DNA from: Citrobacter sp. On2M
GTDB taxonomy: Bacteria; Pseudomonadota; Gammaproteobacteria; Enterobacterales; Enterobacteriaceae
Direction of reading: 5' to 3'
Assembly (NCBI RefSeq): GCF_018035235.1
Contig: NZ_WPCV01000001.1
Location: forward strand, 310,001 to 374,000
DNA: 64,000 nt
The notes beneath the pieces are model-generated. The model made no database searches. It had not been told where the DNA came from and saw nothing but the letters and a program-made list of their open reading frames with translations. This document shows positions 37,159 through 49,070 of this stretch, one piece after another; position 1 is the stretch's first letter, and every line of letters begins with the position of its first letter. Position numbers and translations under genes: made by a program.

Positions 37159-37256
37159 GGATAGCTTCGTCTATAGGATAAAAAATCAGGGGATAGTTAT
37201 ACGGATTGACTGGCAAAAATGCCAGTCATCTACCGGGGCTTCGGATTGTTCCGGTC

Positions 37257-37730
37257 TCACTTAACGTATTCAATCTCGTTCACGTACCAGCTGGCTTCTC
37301 CGCCTGGAGTGTTTACCACAGCAAGATCGCCGACCTCTTTTTTAAGCAGCGCCCGCGCCATTGGCGAGTCGATAGAGATGTAATCTTTCCGGCCGAAGAT
37401 CTCGTCGTAACCGACAATGCGGAATTTGCGGATGTCGCCATCGTCATTTTCAATCTCAACCCATGCGCCAAAGAAGACTTTACCCTCCTGCTGTGGGGAG
37501 TAATCGACGATTTTCAGATTCTCCATGCACTTCGTCAAATATCGGACGCGGCGATCGATCTCACGCAGGCGCTTTTTATTATACTGGTAGTCGGCATTTT
37601 CGCTGCGGTCACCCAGACTTGCAGCCCAGGTAACCTTTTTGGTGACTTCCGGGCGCTCTTCACGCCAGAGATAATTCAGCTCTTGTTTGAGTTTTTCATA
37701 CCCTTCACGGGTTATCAGGGGCGTTTTCAT
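37257..37730 (-). CDS. greB: Transcript cleavage factor GreB
   Basis: The 157-residue factor enters the RNA polymerase secondary channel and stimulates cleavage of backtracked RNA. The N-terminal coiled coil holds the tip acidic pair in SLGDRSENADYQY, and the C-terminal FKBP-like domain contains FFGAWVEIEND and ISIDSPMARALL. It is one residue shorter than my memory of E. coli GreB (it ends YVK). It diverges from ompR and precedes tex by about 100 bp. Confidence 0.96.
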   Translation of the reverse strand: MKTPLITREGYEKLKQELNYLWREERPEVTKKVTWAASLGDRSENADYQYNKKRLREIDRRVRYLTKCMENLKIVDYSPQQEGKVFFGAWVEIENDDGDIRKFRIVGYDEIFGRKDYISIDSPMARALLKKEVGDLAVVNTPGGEASWYVNEIEYVK

Positions 37731-37955
37731 CTTATTGTTTTACCTTCGACTCTGTGATGATGCGCACAATTAGTATTACGTGAGCATATCAACAGAATAA
37801 ATAATGTATTGCGAGAAACATTGTATACTTAAGCTGCTGTTTAATATGCTTTGTAACAATTTAGCCTGCAATTAATACCAGAATTCGCTGGTGACTCACG
37901 TGAGCTTTCTTAAGAATATACACTTAATTGTTGCGAACCTTTGGGAGTAATAACA

Positions 37956-40024
<2,069 letters not shown>

Positions 40025-40025
40025 G

Positions 40026-40053
40026 AAAGGGAGGCGAAATGCCTCCCTTTTTG
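40026..40053 (+). terminator. Terminator of ompR-envZ
   Basis: AAAGGGAGGC (40026-40035) pairs perfectly with GCCTCCCTTT (40041-40050) around GAAAT, followed by a T-run. Confidence 0.92.
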
Positions 40054-40059
40054 TTGCGG

Positions 40060-40089
40060 TAGGCCGGATATGTGGCAACCACCATCCGA
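40060..40089. repeat. REP element between envZ and pckA
   Basis: TAGGCCGGATATGTGGC...CCACCATCCGAC is a REP-type imperfect hairpin between the convergent envZ and pckA genes. Confidence 0.7.
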
Positions 40090-40111
40090 CACTTTTTGTT
40101 ACAGCTTCTTG

Positions 40112-41734
40112 TTACAGCTTCGGTCCGGCGCTAACCAGTGCTTCACCCGCAGGGGTGTCGGTGTATTTCTCGAAGTTTTCGATAAACAGTTTCGCCAGCG
40201 CGTTGGCTTTTTCTTGCCATTGTTCCGGAGACGCGTAGGTATTACGCGGATCGAGAATGCGCGTATCCACGCCAGGCAGCTCGGTCGGGATAGCGAGGTC
40301 AAACATCGGCAGACGGAACGTTTCCGCATCATCCAGCGAGCCGTTCAGAATGGCATCGATAATCGCGCGAGTATCTTTGATAGAGATACGCTTACCAGTA
40401 CCGTTCCAGCCAGTGTTAACCAGATATGCCTGCGCACCTGCCGCTTGCATGCGTTTTACCAGTACTTCTGCGTACTGTGTTGGGTGCAGCGACAGGAAAG
40501 CTGCGCCAAAGCAGGCGGAGAAGGTTGGGGTGGGTTCGGTGACGCCACGTTCGGTACCGGCCAGTTTGGCGGTGAAGCCAGACAGGAAGTGGTACTGGGT
40601 TTGGTCCGCCGTCAGGCGAGAAACCGGTGGCAGTACGCCAAACGCATCGGCGGTCAGAAAGATTACTTTAGTGGCATGACCCGCTTTTGAGACCGGCTTA
40701 ACGATATTATCGATGTGATAAATCGGGTAGGACACACGGGTGTTTTCGGTCTTGGAACCGTCGTCGAAGTCGATGGAACCATCTTCTCGCACGGTGACGT
40801 TTTCCAGTAGTGCGTCACGACGGATCGCGTTGTAAATTTCCGGCTCGGCGTCTTTAGACAGCTTGATGGTCTTCGCGTAGCAACCGCCTTCAAAGTTAAA
40901 CACGCCGTCGTCATCCCAGCCGTGTTCGTCATCGCCAATCAGGCGGCGTTTCGGGTCGGTGGACAGTGTGGTTTTACCGGTGCCGGACAGGCCAAAGAAG
41001 ACCGCCACATCACCTTTTTCCCCGACGTTTGCCGAGCAGTGCATGGAGGCAATGCCTTGCAGCGGCAGCAGGTAGTTCATTACGGAGAACATCCCTTTCT
41101 TCATTTCGCCGCCGTACCAGGTGCCGCCAATCAGCTGAATACGCTCAGTCAGGTTGAAAGCCACGAAGTTTTCAGAGTTCAGACCCTGCTCTTTCCATTG
41201 TGGGTTGGTGCACTTAGCGCCGTTCATCACGATGAAATCCGGTTTGAAATCAACCAGCTCTTCGTCGCTTGGGCGGATGAACATGTTTTTGACAAAATGC
41301 GCCTGCCAGGCCACTTCGGTAATGAAGCGTACGGAAAGACGGGTATCGGCGTTAGCGCCGCAGAATGCATCAATGATAAACAGGCGCTTGCCGGAAAGTT
41401 GCTGGGTGACTAATCCTTTCAGATGCTGCCAGGTTTCCGGGGAGAGCGGTTTGTTGTCGTTCTTACCTTTACCTTTGTCGGACCACCAGAGCGTGTCGCG
41501 CGTAGTGTCGTCACGGACAATGTACTTATCCTTTGGCGAACGTCCGGTAAAGATACCGGTATCAACGGCAACGGCGCCCAGGTTCGTTAACACGCCACGC
41601 TCATAACCTTGCAGGGAAGGATCGAGTTCCTCCTGGAAAAGCGTGTCGTAGTCTGGATTGTAAACGATATCCTGAACGTCATTGATACCATAAGCCTTGA
41701 GATCTTGCGGGGTTAAACTGTTGTTCACACGCAT
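40112..41734 (-). CDS. pckA: Phosphoenolpyruvate carboxykinase (ATP) PckA
   Basis: The 540-residue enzyme converts oxaloacetate and ATP to phosphoenolpyruvate, the first committed step of gluconeogenesis. The P-loop [11 protein letters not shown] is near residue 250, and metal/substrate segments include [24 protein letters not shown] near residue 65 binds oxaloacetate. AAGGAG precedes the ATG at good spacing. It diverges from yhgE across 378 bp and converges on envZ. Confidence 0.97.
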   Translation of the reverse strand: MRVNNSLTPQDLKAYGINDVQDIVYNPDYDTLFQEELDPSLQGYERGVLTNLGAVAVDTGIFTGRSPKDKYIVRDDTTRDTLWWSDKGKGKNDNKPLSPETWQHLKGLVTQQLSGKRLFIIDAFCGANADTRLSVRFITEVAWQAHFVKNMFIRPSDEELVDFKPDFIVMNGAKCTNPQWKEQGLNSENFVAFNLTERIQLIGGTWYGGEMKKGMFSVMNYLLPLQGIASMHCSANVGEKGDVAVFFGLSGTGKTTLSTDPKRRLIGDDEHGWDDDGVFNFEGGCYAKTIKLSKDAEPEIYNAIRRDALLENVTVREDGSIDFDDGSKTENTRVSYPIYHIDNIVKPVSKAGHATKVIFLTADAFGVLPPVSRLTADQTQYHFLSGFTAKLAGTERGVTEPTPTFSACFGAAFLSLHPTQYAEVLVKRMQAAGAQAYLVNTGWNGTGKRISIKDTRAIIDAILNGSLDDAETFRLPMFDLAIPTELPGVDTRILDPRNTYASPEQWQEKANALAKLFIENFEKYTDTPAGEALVSAGPKL

Positions 41735-42112
41735 TTCACTGCTCCTTAGCCAATATGTATTACCTGGAATAGTAAGGTTTTTTAGGGATTGCTAACCGCG
41801 ACAAGGCTCATAGATTTACGCATCCGGGAAAATCACGGGTAACCGAATACGCTGCGACTCCTGTCACAAAGAGGCGGATATTATGGCAGGAAACCCTTTT
41901 TTGTTGTGGAAAATGTTCTTAAAACGTTAATGAAGAGTGTTTTTGGCGGGAATCTTGTGAGTGTAATCGCATTCACGTAAGAAAATAACGTAACTCATAC
42001 ATAAACAATATCGATTCACTTCCCGTCGTTTTAGTCTGAAATTAACCTGCCAATGCTCAAAATTGTGAAGTTGATGCGATAATTACCTTTTCTCTTCATT
42101 CTGGATGACGAC
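41735..42112. other. pckA-yhgE divergent intergenic region
   Basis: This 378-bp AT-rich gap must hold promoters for both divergent genes. I see the pckA ribosome site at its left edge but no operator I can assign with confidence, and no gene or REP. Confidence 0.5.
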
Positions 42113-43831
42113 ATGGATAGTGTTGAACTTTCACGTACCACTCGCTGGGGCATGATATCAATTGGCCTGTTACAGGGAATGTTGTGCTACCTGCTGATAA
42201 CCTATCTGGCGCCGCATAACGACGGCTGGTTGTTTTGTGGCATGCCCGCGACGATTGCTTTCTCCTCGGCGCTTTTACTCACCGTTGTCTCGTTCAAACA
42301 ACGTGCGCTGTGGTACTGGATGGCGTTGATTTTTGTGGTGGTGCTGGCGATGAGCGTGTGGCTGAAGTGGCAAGTTGAGGGTGGAGATAAGTGGCGGCAG
42401 CAGGAAACCTTTTTTCTCTACGGCTGGCGCTTGTTGTTGATGGCAATGCTGGCGTTGCCGTGGATTCAGTACTCGCTTCGCGCGTCCCGCCAGCAGACGC
42501 GCTATGCGCAATTTTATACGCAATTGTGGCTTAACGCGTTGACGCTGCTGATTGTGTTCATTTCCAACGGGTTGTTCTGGATGGTGCTCCTGCTGTGGAG
42601 CGAGATGTTTAAACTCGTCGGCATTACCTTTTTTGAAACGCTTTTTTTTGATACCGACTGGTTTGCCTACATCGTATTAGGCCTGATTACCGCGTTGGCG
42701 GTCGTACTGGCGCGTACGCAGTCGCGTCTGGTTGCGGCGGTACAAAAGCTGCTGACGTTAATCGCCACGGGTTTGCTACCTCTGATAGCGCTACTCGCGC
42801 TGATGTTTATGCTGACTTTGCCTTTCACCGGGCTGGAGGCTATTTCGCAGCGGGTTTCAGCGGCGGGGCTGATGTCAACGCTGACGTTTAGCCTGCTGCT
42901 GCTCATGGCCATGGTGCGCGAGCCACAAAAGGAAGCTCTACCTTATCCTAGCGCGTTACGCTATCTCATCAAATGTGCTCTGGCTGTCGCACCTATCTAT
43001 ACGCTGATTGCCGGCTGGTCACTGTGGGTGCGAATTCAGCAGTACGGTTGGACCCCTGAGCGTCTGCATGGCGTATTGGTGGTCTGCGTACTGTTGGTCT
43101 GGTCGTTTGGCTATCTGGTGAGCATTTTACGCCGGGGACGCAACCCACTTGAGATTCAGGGAAAGGTCATTCTCGGCGTTTCGTTACTGGCATTAGGGTT
43201 ACTGGTTCTGCTCACGTCGCCAGTGATTGATGCCTGGCGCATTAGCGTCAACAGCCATATGGAGCGCTACTACAGCGGGAAAATCAAAGCAGATCAGGTT
43301 AGCCTGTATATGTTGAATCGCAGCGGGAAGCCGGGGCGTGCGGCGCTGGAAGCGTTACAAAAAGATGAGGCATTCAATAAGGATAGCAAGCGTAAACGTG
43401 ACTTAAACGCCATTCTTCAGGAGGATCGCGATCCTATTCAGAACCTGACTACCACTCAGTTAGCGCCGAAAGTCATGATCGCACCGGGGAGCAAGAAACC
43501 CGATGATACCTTCTGGACGTTTATCAAAGGACAACGCTATCGTATTACTTCCTGCGTTGAACAGGACGCATGCGTCCTGGTCGATCAGGACCTCAATGCG
43601 GATGGTCACCCTGAGCAGGTGCTGTATGCCTTTGGCGATGGCGAAACACTGGTCTTCGGCAGGAAGGAGGATAAATGGGTTCTCATCGCGTCCGCTCAGC
43701 TACCAGAAGGGTTCAATAAAGATAAATTGCTCAAGGCGGTGGCGAATCATCAACTGGATTCTGCTCCCAGAGTCTGGCGGGATATCACTATTGATGGCAC
43801 CCGGTTACCGATGAATTATTACAACGAGTGA
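42113..43831 (+). CDS. yhgE: DUF4153-type inner membrane protein YhgE
   Basis: The 572-residue protein has about ten hydrophobic segments over its first 380 residues and a soluble C-terminal part of about 190 residues. It matches E. coli YhgE in length and context; function is unknown. The soluble part contains DQDLNADGHPE at residues 491-501, which fits the spacing of an EF-hand-type calcium loop (D-x-D-x-N-x-D-G-x-x-E), followed by FGDGETLVFG. That motif is my observation, not an established property of the family. A BIME follows the stop. Confidence 0.88.
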   Translation: MDSVELSRTTRWGMISIGLLQGMLCYLLITYLAPHNDGWLFCGMPATIAFSSALLLTVVSFKQRALWYWMALIFVVVLAMSVWLKWQVEGGDKWRQQETFFLYGWRLLLMAMLALPWIQYSLRASRQQTRYAQFYTQLWLNALTLLIVFISNGLFWMVLLLWSEMFKLVGITFFETLFFDTDWFAYIVLGLITALAVVLARTQSRLVAAVQKLLTLIATGLLPLIALLALMFMLTLPFTGLEAISQRVSAAGLMSTLTFSLLLLMAMVREPQKEALPYPSALRYLIKCALAVAPIYTLIAGWSLWVRIQQYGWTPERLHGVLVVCVLLVWSFGYLVSILRRGRNPLEIQGKVILGVSLLALGLLVLLTSPVIDAWRISVNSHMERYYSGKIKADQVSLYMLNRSGKPGRAALEALQKDEAFNKDSKRKRDLNAILQEDRDPIQNLTTTQLAPKVMIAPGSKKPDDTFWTFIKGQRYRITSCVEQDACVLVDQDLNADGHPEQVLYAFGDGETLVFGRKEDKWVLIASAQLPEGFNKDKLLKAVANHQLDSAPRVWRDITIDGTRLPMNYYNE

Positions 43832-43852
43832 GCTTGTTGCGGATAGGTTTTT

Positions 43853-43916
43853 TGCCGGGTGGCGAGGCGTACGTCTTATCCGGCCTACAACCGTTTACCT
43901 GTAGGCCGGATAAGAA
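43853..43916. repeat. BIME between yhgE and hslO
   Basis: A REP beginning GCCGGGTGGCGAGGCGTACG and ending in TCCGGCCTACA is followed by a second inverted copy, GTAGGCCGGATAAGA. It separates two convergent genes. Confidence 0.8.
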
Positions 43917-43918
43917 GA

Positions 43919-44797
43919 TTAATGTACCTGCGGGTCTGCCGGGGAGGCATTGCTGCGGATCTCAGCAATGTCCATGGCGTTAAACAGATAGTGGCTACCG
44001 CAGTAATCGCAGTGCATATCAATCTCGCCTTCTTCCGCCAGAATGCTGTCTACTTCTTCGTCCGGTAGCGTTTTCAGTGCGCCAGCGCAGCGTTCGCGTG
44101 AGCAGGTGCATTTGAACTCAACGTCCTGCGGATCGTAGAGGGTAACCTCTTCTTCGTGGTACAAGCGCCACAGCACTTCGTTGGCCGGCAGTGTCAACAG
44201 CTCTTCAGTTTTGATGGTTTCGGTCAGGGCGGTCAGGTGATCGAAATCATCGGTCTGTGCGTTTTGCGCCGGCATGACCTGCAGCAGCATTCCGCCAGCC
44301 GCGGGTTTGCCATCGACATCGCCAGTGCGGATAAACAGACGCGTTGGCAGCTGTTCAGAACGCATGAAGTAGTCTTCCAGGCAGGCAGCCAGCGTGTCAC
44401 CTTCCAGACCGACCACGCCCTGATAGCGCTCGCCTTCTTCCGGGGTTATGGTGATCACCAGGTAGCCATTACCCACCAGCGTTTTCAGATCTGCGTCTTC
44501 AGGGATATCGCCCTGCATGCGGGCCACGCCGCGCATTTGTTGGTTGTTGTTGCCGTTAATGACGGCCAGGCTCAGCGGACCGTCGCCCTGCAGCTGTACA
44601 GTGATATCACCAGCAAACTTCAGCGTGGCGGTAAGCAGGCTGGTGGCGACCAGCAGCTCGGCCAGCACGTTTTTGACTGGCTGCGGATAAGTATGGTTTT
44701 CGAGGATCTGTTGCAGGGTTTCCGAAACGGTCACCAGCTCGCCGCGCACGGCAAAGTTTTCAAACAGATAACGATGTAATTGGTCATGTTGCGGCAT
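43919..44797 (-). CDS. hslO: Redox-regulated chaperone Hsp33
   Basis: The 292-residue holdase is activated by oxidation. Its C-terminal redox switch is visible as CTC near residue 232 and CDYC near residue 265, the four zinc-binding cysteines. The N-terminal part includes [19 protein letters not shown]. An ATG two codons upstream is possible, but AGAGAG is too close to it and better spaced for [10 protein letters not shown], the E. coli start. It follows hslR by 24 bp, a heat-shock gene pair. Confidence 0.96.
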   Translation of the reverse strand: MPQHDQLHRYLFENFAVRGELVTVSETLQQILENHTYPQPVKNVLAELLVATSLLTATLKFAGDITVQLQGDGPLSLAVINGNNNQQMRGVARMQGDIPEDADLKTLVGNGYLVITITPEEGERYQGVVGLEGDTLAACLEDYFMRSEQLPTRLFIRTGDVDGKPAAGGMLLQVMPAQNAQTDDFDHLTALTETIKTEELLTLPANEVLWRLYHEEEVTLYDPQDVEFKCTCSRERCAGALKTLPDEEVDSILAEEGEIDMHCDYCGSHYLFNAMDIAEIRSNASPADPQVH

Positions 44798-44821
44798 AAT
44801 CATCTCTCTTGCAGGTGACAG

Positions 44822-45223
44822 TCACTCGCTGTCGCCATGTTTAAATCGTAACAGGTCGCGGCGCTCTTTCTTGTCCGGTCGCCTGTCCGGGTGCGGCATG
44901 GTTAACGCGTTAAGTTTACGCGCCAGTGCCACTTTTTCGCGTTTTTCCACGCTTTCCGCGGTTTCTTCATACAGCGTAACGGCTTCCGTGGCCGGGCGAC
45001 GCTGCTCGGTAATAGCCTTGATAATGACTGTTCGTTCGTCATTTCCCTGGCGCAGGGTGAGGGTGGCGTTCAGCTCGACAATCTTGCTCGGCTTGCTGCG
45101 TTGGCCGTTGTAATGCACCTTACCGCCTTCAACCATTTCGCGGGCTAGCGCACGCGTTTTGTAAAAGCGAGCAGCCCACAGCCATTTATCCAGCCTGACT
45201 TCAACAGGGGGCTTTTCTTTCAT
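44822..45223 (-). CDS. hslR: Heat-shock ribosome-associated protein Hsp15
   Basis: The 133-residue RNA-binding protein has an S4 domain (about residues 9-70, with RLDKWLWAARFYKTRALA and GGKVHYNGQRSKPSK) and a basic C-terminal tail. In E. coli it binds free 50S subunits that carry a nascent chain and helps recycle stalled subunits. It lies between yrfG (10 bp upstream) and hslO, so the three are probably co-transcribed. Confidence 0.96.
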   Translation of the reverse strand: MKEKPPVEVRLDKWLWAARFYKTRALAREMVEGGKVHYNGQRSKPSKIVELNATLTLRQGNDERTVIIKAITEQRRPATEAVTLYEETAESVEKREKVALARKLNALTMPHPDRRPDKKERRDLLRFKHGDSE

Positions 45224-45233
45224 GGCGTCTCCT

Positions 45234-45902
45234 TCACATCAGTGAGGGGATCAGTCGGCGGTAGTCATTCAGTGACGGGTGGCGTGCATACTGTTTTTCC
45301 GCAATGCCAGAATCGGGATTGGTTACGCCGAGGCAGTAACGAATACCGTACAGAGCAGCGGCATCGAGAATGGGTTCGCTGTCGTCAATAAACAGCGTCT
45401 TCTCTGCACTCATTCCCGTTTCTTCAGCCACAGCGTGCCATAACCGCTGATCCTCTTTGGGATAACCAAATGTGTGGGTGGAAAGTAATAAATCAAGGTG
45501 TGAGGCCAGACCGGTGTGCTCCAGCTTCACCGCCAGGTTATGCGGATGCGCGTTGGTGAGCAAAATACGACGCTTGCCGCTGGCTTTTAAGGCATCAAGA
45601 AACGGTACGGTATCTTCACGTAAAACGGCGCGTGGTCCCTGTTCCGTTGTCATCGCGCAAATATCCAGATCCAGGCATTCGCTCCAGTAATCCAGGCAAT
45701 ACCAGTTCAGCGTATGCTGCACGGCGTGATACTGCTGACGAATATAGGCCTGGGCTTCCTGGGGAGAGATACCCTGCTTCGCGCCATAGGTTTCAGGCAC
45801 CAGTTTTTGCCAGAAATAGTTATCGAATGCCAGGTCGAGCAACGTGCCGTCCATATCTAACAACACGGTGTCGACATCCTGCCAGGCAATATTGATCTGC
45901 AT
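45234..45902 (-). CDS. yrfG: HAD-family GMP/IMP nucleotidase YrfG
   Basis: The 222-residue HAD hydrolase has motif I DMDGTLLD (D16, D18), motif II LLTNAHP, and motif III/IV with K in YPKEDQRLW and IDDSEPILDAA. The E. coli homologue dephosphorylates purine nucleotides such as GMP and IMP. It is upstream of hslR on the same strand and about 60 bp downstream of igaA. Confidence 0.92.
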   Translation of the reverse strand: MQINIAWQDVDTVLLDMDGTLLDLAFDNYFWQKLVPETYGAKQGISPQEAQAYIRQQYHAVQHTLNWYCLDYWSECLDLDICAMTTEQGPRAVLREDTVPFLDALKASGKRRILLTNAHPHNLAVKLEHTGLASHLDLLLSTHTFGYPKEDQRLWHAVAEETGMSAEKTLFIDDSEPILDAAALYGIRYCLGVTNPDSGIAEKQYARHPSLNDYRRLIPSLM

Positions 45903-45964
45903 GGAAACTCCCCAGAAGAAAACATGATGCGCGACAGAGTAGCATATCCTGTCGCGCGAGCGTG

Positions 45965-48100
45965 TTATCGAATCAGGCTTTCCGTGTCGTCAATCAGCGT
46001 AGGATTCAGGCAGCTTTCGTAGTAGCTCTGAATTTCCGCGATGCGGGTGCGATGACGCTGGTAGCGTCTGAATGCCTGTATGCTGTTGTAGATAGCGCAT
46101 CCGAGCATCGAGAACATCAGCAGCGTTGTGCCAAGGTAGCGCCATAATCCTGAACGGTCCGGGATACGGTGAAGGCCAATGTGCTGGGTTCCATTGGCGT
46201 CGGTCGAAATATTGGTGACGATCCCCTCCGCACGAAACGGCGTCTGCATCAGCATCTGCGCCAGTCGCTGGAAGGCGTTCCACTGTTCCTGTGGGGGATA
46301 GTCATATAGCGAAGTCGTCGGCCACGGTTGATCGACCAGATCGCTGCCTTCGTCGCTGATAATCAGGAAACCGCCGGGCGCAGGGCTATTCAGCGCCTGG
46401 GCCGCTCGCGCTGTCTCGCGAGAAATAAACGGTGCCGTAGAGGTATTCACCAGATTATCCAACGACTCCGCGCTTACCGGACGCAGCAGCACGTTCACGC
46501 CATCCAGTTTACCTGCGTTCGCCCGTTTCACTAGCGCCGCCCAGTCTTTACTATTACCCAGGTTCACCAGCGCATTTTTTAATCGTACACATTCATCTTT
46601 GGCCGCGCAAAGATCGGCCGTTTTCAGGACTATCTCGCCAAAGTCGTCCAGTAACACCATGCCGGATTTTTGGATTGCAGAGCGTAACGATGCGCTAACA
46701 CGAGAGTCATCATCCGCTTTGGGATGCAGTTGTCGGTTCACGGCCTGTGTCAGCGCGATGGCTTTATTCACCAGCTCGGATTCGGGCAGCGGCAATGCGC
46801 GCGCGTCATTCCAGATAATTTGCGTGCAATCGAAAGGCATAAACGGTGTGGAAGGCTGAGCATTCCAGCTCCCCTGGGTATGAATGTTACACATACCCGT
46901 CCCGCTCAGTTGCAGCGTGTCACCCACACGAACGCCTGCGTTTTCAAGTTGTTTAACGCTGGTGGCTTCGATAGTTTGCGCCCCCTTCATCCAGGAAAGC
47001 GTAAGCTTTATCGGCATATCCAGCGGGATCCAAACAAGCAGCATCAGCAGTACCAGCAACGAGCCGCCTGCGATGACGGCATTGCGTAACCAGTGCTGTA
47101 ACGGGAAGTTTTTGACTTCGTCATGCAGGGATAAAAAGCGTCCCTGGCGGACAACGTGGCGATCGAGATAAATATCGATATCTGTTTGCTGGCCGAGATC
47201 CTGCGCAATGTAAGGCTGCCAGTGACGTGGATAAATCAGATCAATAATGCCCAACGAGATATTATTAATTTGCTCCTGATCGTTTTCGCCAAACAGCCCC
47301 CAGCGACGCGGAGTCCCGCGCAGACAATGAATTTCCCGCAGGGCGGTTTTCGACGGCGGGGCGAAAAGTCCCCACAGACCCGCAGCCAGCAGCAGCACGG
47401 CTCCACCGACCGTCCACGGAACAAACGTATCCGGGATTATCAAACAGAAGAAGAACAACAGGAATGATGCGGCAATTAACAACGCTTCGCGCAGTCCAGA
47501 CGGACGACTGAGCGCATATTCTTCATGAGTTTCCTGGCGAATATTCAGCAGTTCAATCTGCTCGCTTTCTTCACCACGAATGGACGCTTGGGTAGAGGCG
47601 GTGTGCTGTAGCGCATAGCCACGCGCTTCCTGCATATATTCCTGCAGCGTATGGCCGTTCAGAGAGATAACCAGCGGTATCGTATTGGTGTGGATTAGCT
47701 CAACGCTGTTTTCGTCATTGATGTATTGTTCCCAGAAGGGGGGAAGATGTACCTCAACGGAATCAAGATAGTAACGCCATTTGTTAGGATCGTCGGTGGT
47801 AATGCCGTAACGTGTAATCGCGTGCGTAAGCACGATGACGCTATTACTTTGGGCATTCAGCGTTAGCGATACTGGCGCGGAGCTGGCACCCGTTGGGCCG
47901 GGTACCTGCTGAATTTGACTAAGGCTTTCGAGATAATTTTCGACTGCACTGCGCTCTTCTGGCGTAAGTTTACGTTCTGAGGCGTCTGAGAAGACGTTGC
48001 TCAAAGGAAAATTTTTCCGCCTGGTTTTTGTTCTGAGTAGCCATCCTGCAAGCAATGAGCAGGCCAGCAAAGCAGCTAAAAAAATCAGAATGGTGCTCAT
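45965..48100 (-). CDS. igaA: IgaA, membrane repressor of the Rcs phosphorelay
   Basis: The 711-residue inner membrane protein (E. coli YrfF, Salmonella IgaA) has an N-terminal transmembrane segment at about residues 3-23, two more around 205-245, one near 340-360 and one near 650-670. Large cytoplasmic loops and a periplasmic domain (about 360-650) lie between. The periplasmic domain carries several cysteines (GMCNIHT, FDCTQI, DLCAAKDECVRL). IgaA restrains RcsD/RcsC signalling and is essential in Salmonella unless Rcs is inactive. It diverges from nudE. Confidence 0.95.
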   Translation of the reverse strand: MSTILIFLAALLACSLLAGWLLRTKTRRKNFPLSNVFSDASERKLTPEERSAVENYLESLSQIQQVPGPTGASSAPVSLTLNAQSNSVIVLTHAITRYGITTDDPNKWRYYLDSVEVHLPPFWEQYINDENSVELIHTNTIPLVISLNGHTLQEYMQEARGYALQHTASTQASIRGEESEQIELLNIRQETHEEYALSRPSGLREALLIAASFLLFFFCLIIPDTFVPWTVGGAVLLLAAGLWGLFAPPSKTALREIHCLRGTPRRWGLFGENDQEQINNISLGIIDLIYPRHWQPYIAQDLGQQTDIDIYLDRHVVRQGRFLSLHDEVKNFPLQHWLRNAVIAGGSLLVLLMLLVWIPLDMPIKLTLSWMKGAQTIEATSVKQLENAGVRVGDTLQLSGTGMCNIHTQGSWNAQPSTPFMPFDCTQIIWNDARALPLPESELVNKAIALTQAVNRQLHPKADDDSRVSASLRSAIQKSGMVLLDDFGEIVLKTADLCAAKDECVRLKNALVNLGNSKDWAALVKRANAGKLDGVNVLLRPVSAESLDNLVNTSTAPFISRETARAAQALNSPAPGGFLIISDEGSDLVDQPWPTTSLYDYPPQEQWNAFQRLAQMLMQTPFRAEGIVTNISTDANGTQHIGLHRIPDRSGLWRYLGTTLLMFSMLGCAIYNSIQAFRRYQRHRTRIAEIQSYYESCLNPTLIDDTESLIR

Positions 48101-48422
48101 GCTTTCCCCATCTTACTTAGTCTGTCAGGCGTGGTCAGTCGCACCCTGTTCAATATTCGTGATTCTGTGGTTGGCTATCGGCAAGTGTGGAGTCGAACTT
48201 GAGCATCTTTAAGTACAGCCCAGTAAATGCGAATCATAGCAAAATCACTAAAAATGGAATATCAGCAAATTCCTGGAGTTATTTCAACCTATTGACTTTT
48301 AATTTGAAATAAGGATTAACTTTTAGTACGTTACATAAATGTAAATAAACGGCAATTCACATTGCCGAAACCTTGCGGCATGTCGCACAATAACCCCAGA
48401 TTTCACAGCAAAGATCCTCACA
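48101..48422. other. igaA-nudE divergent intergenic region
   Basis: This 322-bp gap, AT-rich in its middle, must contain promoters for igaA and nudE. TTGACT at 48293 could be a -35 element for nudE, but I cannot match a good -10. No gene, REP or terminator is evident. Confidence 0.45.
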
Positions 48423-48983
48423 ATGAGCAAATCATTACAGAAACCCACGATTTTAAAAGTGGAAACCGTCGCCCAATCCCGGCTGTTTAAAGTCGAAAGC
48501 GTGGACCTTGAGTTCAGCAATGGCGTCCGCCGCGTTTATGAACGTATGCGCCCTTCCACGCGTGAAGCGGTAATGATTGTGCCGATTGTGGACGATCACC
48601 TGATCCTCATCCGTGAATACGCGGTTGGCACCGAATCTTATGAACTGGGTTTTTCTAAGGGGTTAATTGACCCTGGCGAAAGCGTCTATGAAGCGGCAAA
48701 TCGGGAACTAAAAGAAGAAGTAGGGTTTGGCGCAAAAGATCTGACGTTTTTGAAGAAACTCAGCATGGCGCCGTCCTATTTCTCCAGCAAGATGAACATT
48801 GTGGTGGCAGAGGACTTATATCCTGAATCACTGGAGGGCGATGAGCCTGAGCCATTACCGCAAGTGCGCTGGCCGCTGGCGCATTTGATGGATCTGCTGG
48901 AAGATCCTGATTTTCACGAAGCGCGTAATGTGAGTGCGCTGTTCCTCGTGCGCGAATGGCTGAAAGGGCAGGGGCGGCTTTAA
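48423..48983 (+). CDS. nudE: ADP compounds hydrolase NudE
   Basis: The 186-residue Nudix hydrolase acts on ADP-ribose, NADH and Ap3A-type compounds. The Nudix box runs from about residue 80 (GLIDPGES) to 103 and includes RELKEEVGFG, with all key glutamates present. It is monocistronic: a REP and then a strong terminator follow, and mrcA is convergent. Confidence 0.95.
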   Translation: MSKSLQKPTILKVETVAQSRLFKVESVDLEFSNGVRRVYERMRPSTREAVMIVPIVDDHLILIREYAVGTESYELGFSKGLIDPGESVYEAANRELKEEVGFGAKDLTFLKKLSMAPSYFSSKMNIVVAEDLYPESLEGDEPEPLPQVRWPLAHLMDLLEDPDFHEARNVSALFLVREWLKGQGRL

Positions 48984-48991
48984 TTGCGATT

Positions 48992-49023
48992 GCCGGAACT
49001 CGGCTAACGCCTGCTCCGGCCTA
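48992..49023. repeat. REP element after nudE
   Basis: GCCGGAACTCGGCTAACGCC...CTCCGGCCTAC is a REP-like hairpin between the nudE stop and the terminator. Confidence 0.65.
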
Positions 49024-49042
49024 CAGCGAGTAAGTGAATAAT

Positions 49043-49068
49043 AAAAAAGGCGCCTAAGCGCCTTTTTT
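49043..49068. terminator. Bidirectional terminator between nudE and mrcA
   Basis: AAAAAAGGCGC-CTAA-GCGCCTTTTTT is a perfect 11-bp stem with A- and T-runs on the two sides, so it serves both convergent genes. Confidence 0.93.
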
Positions 49069-49070
49069 GA

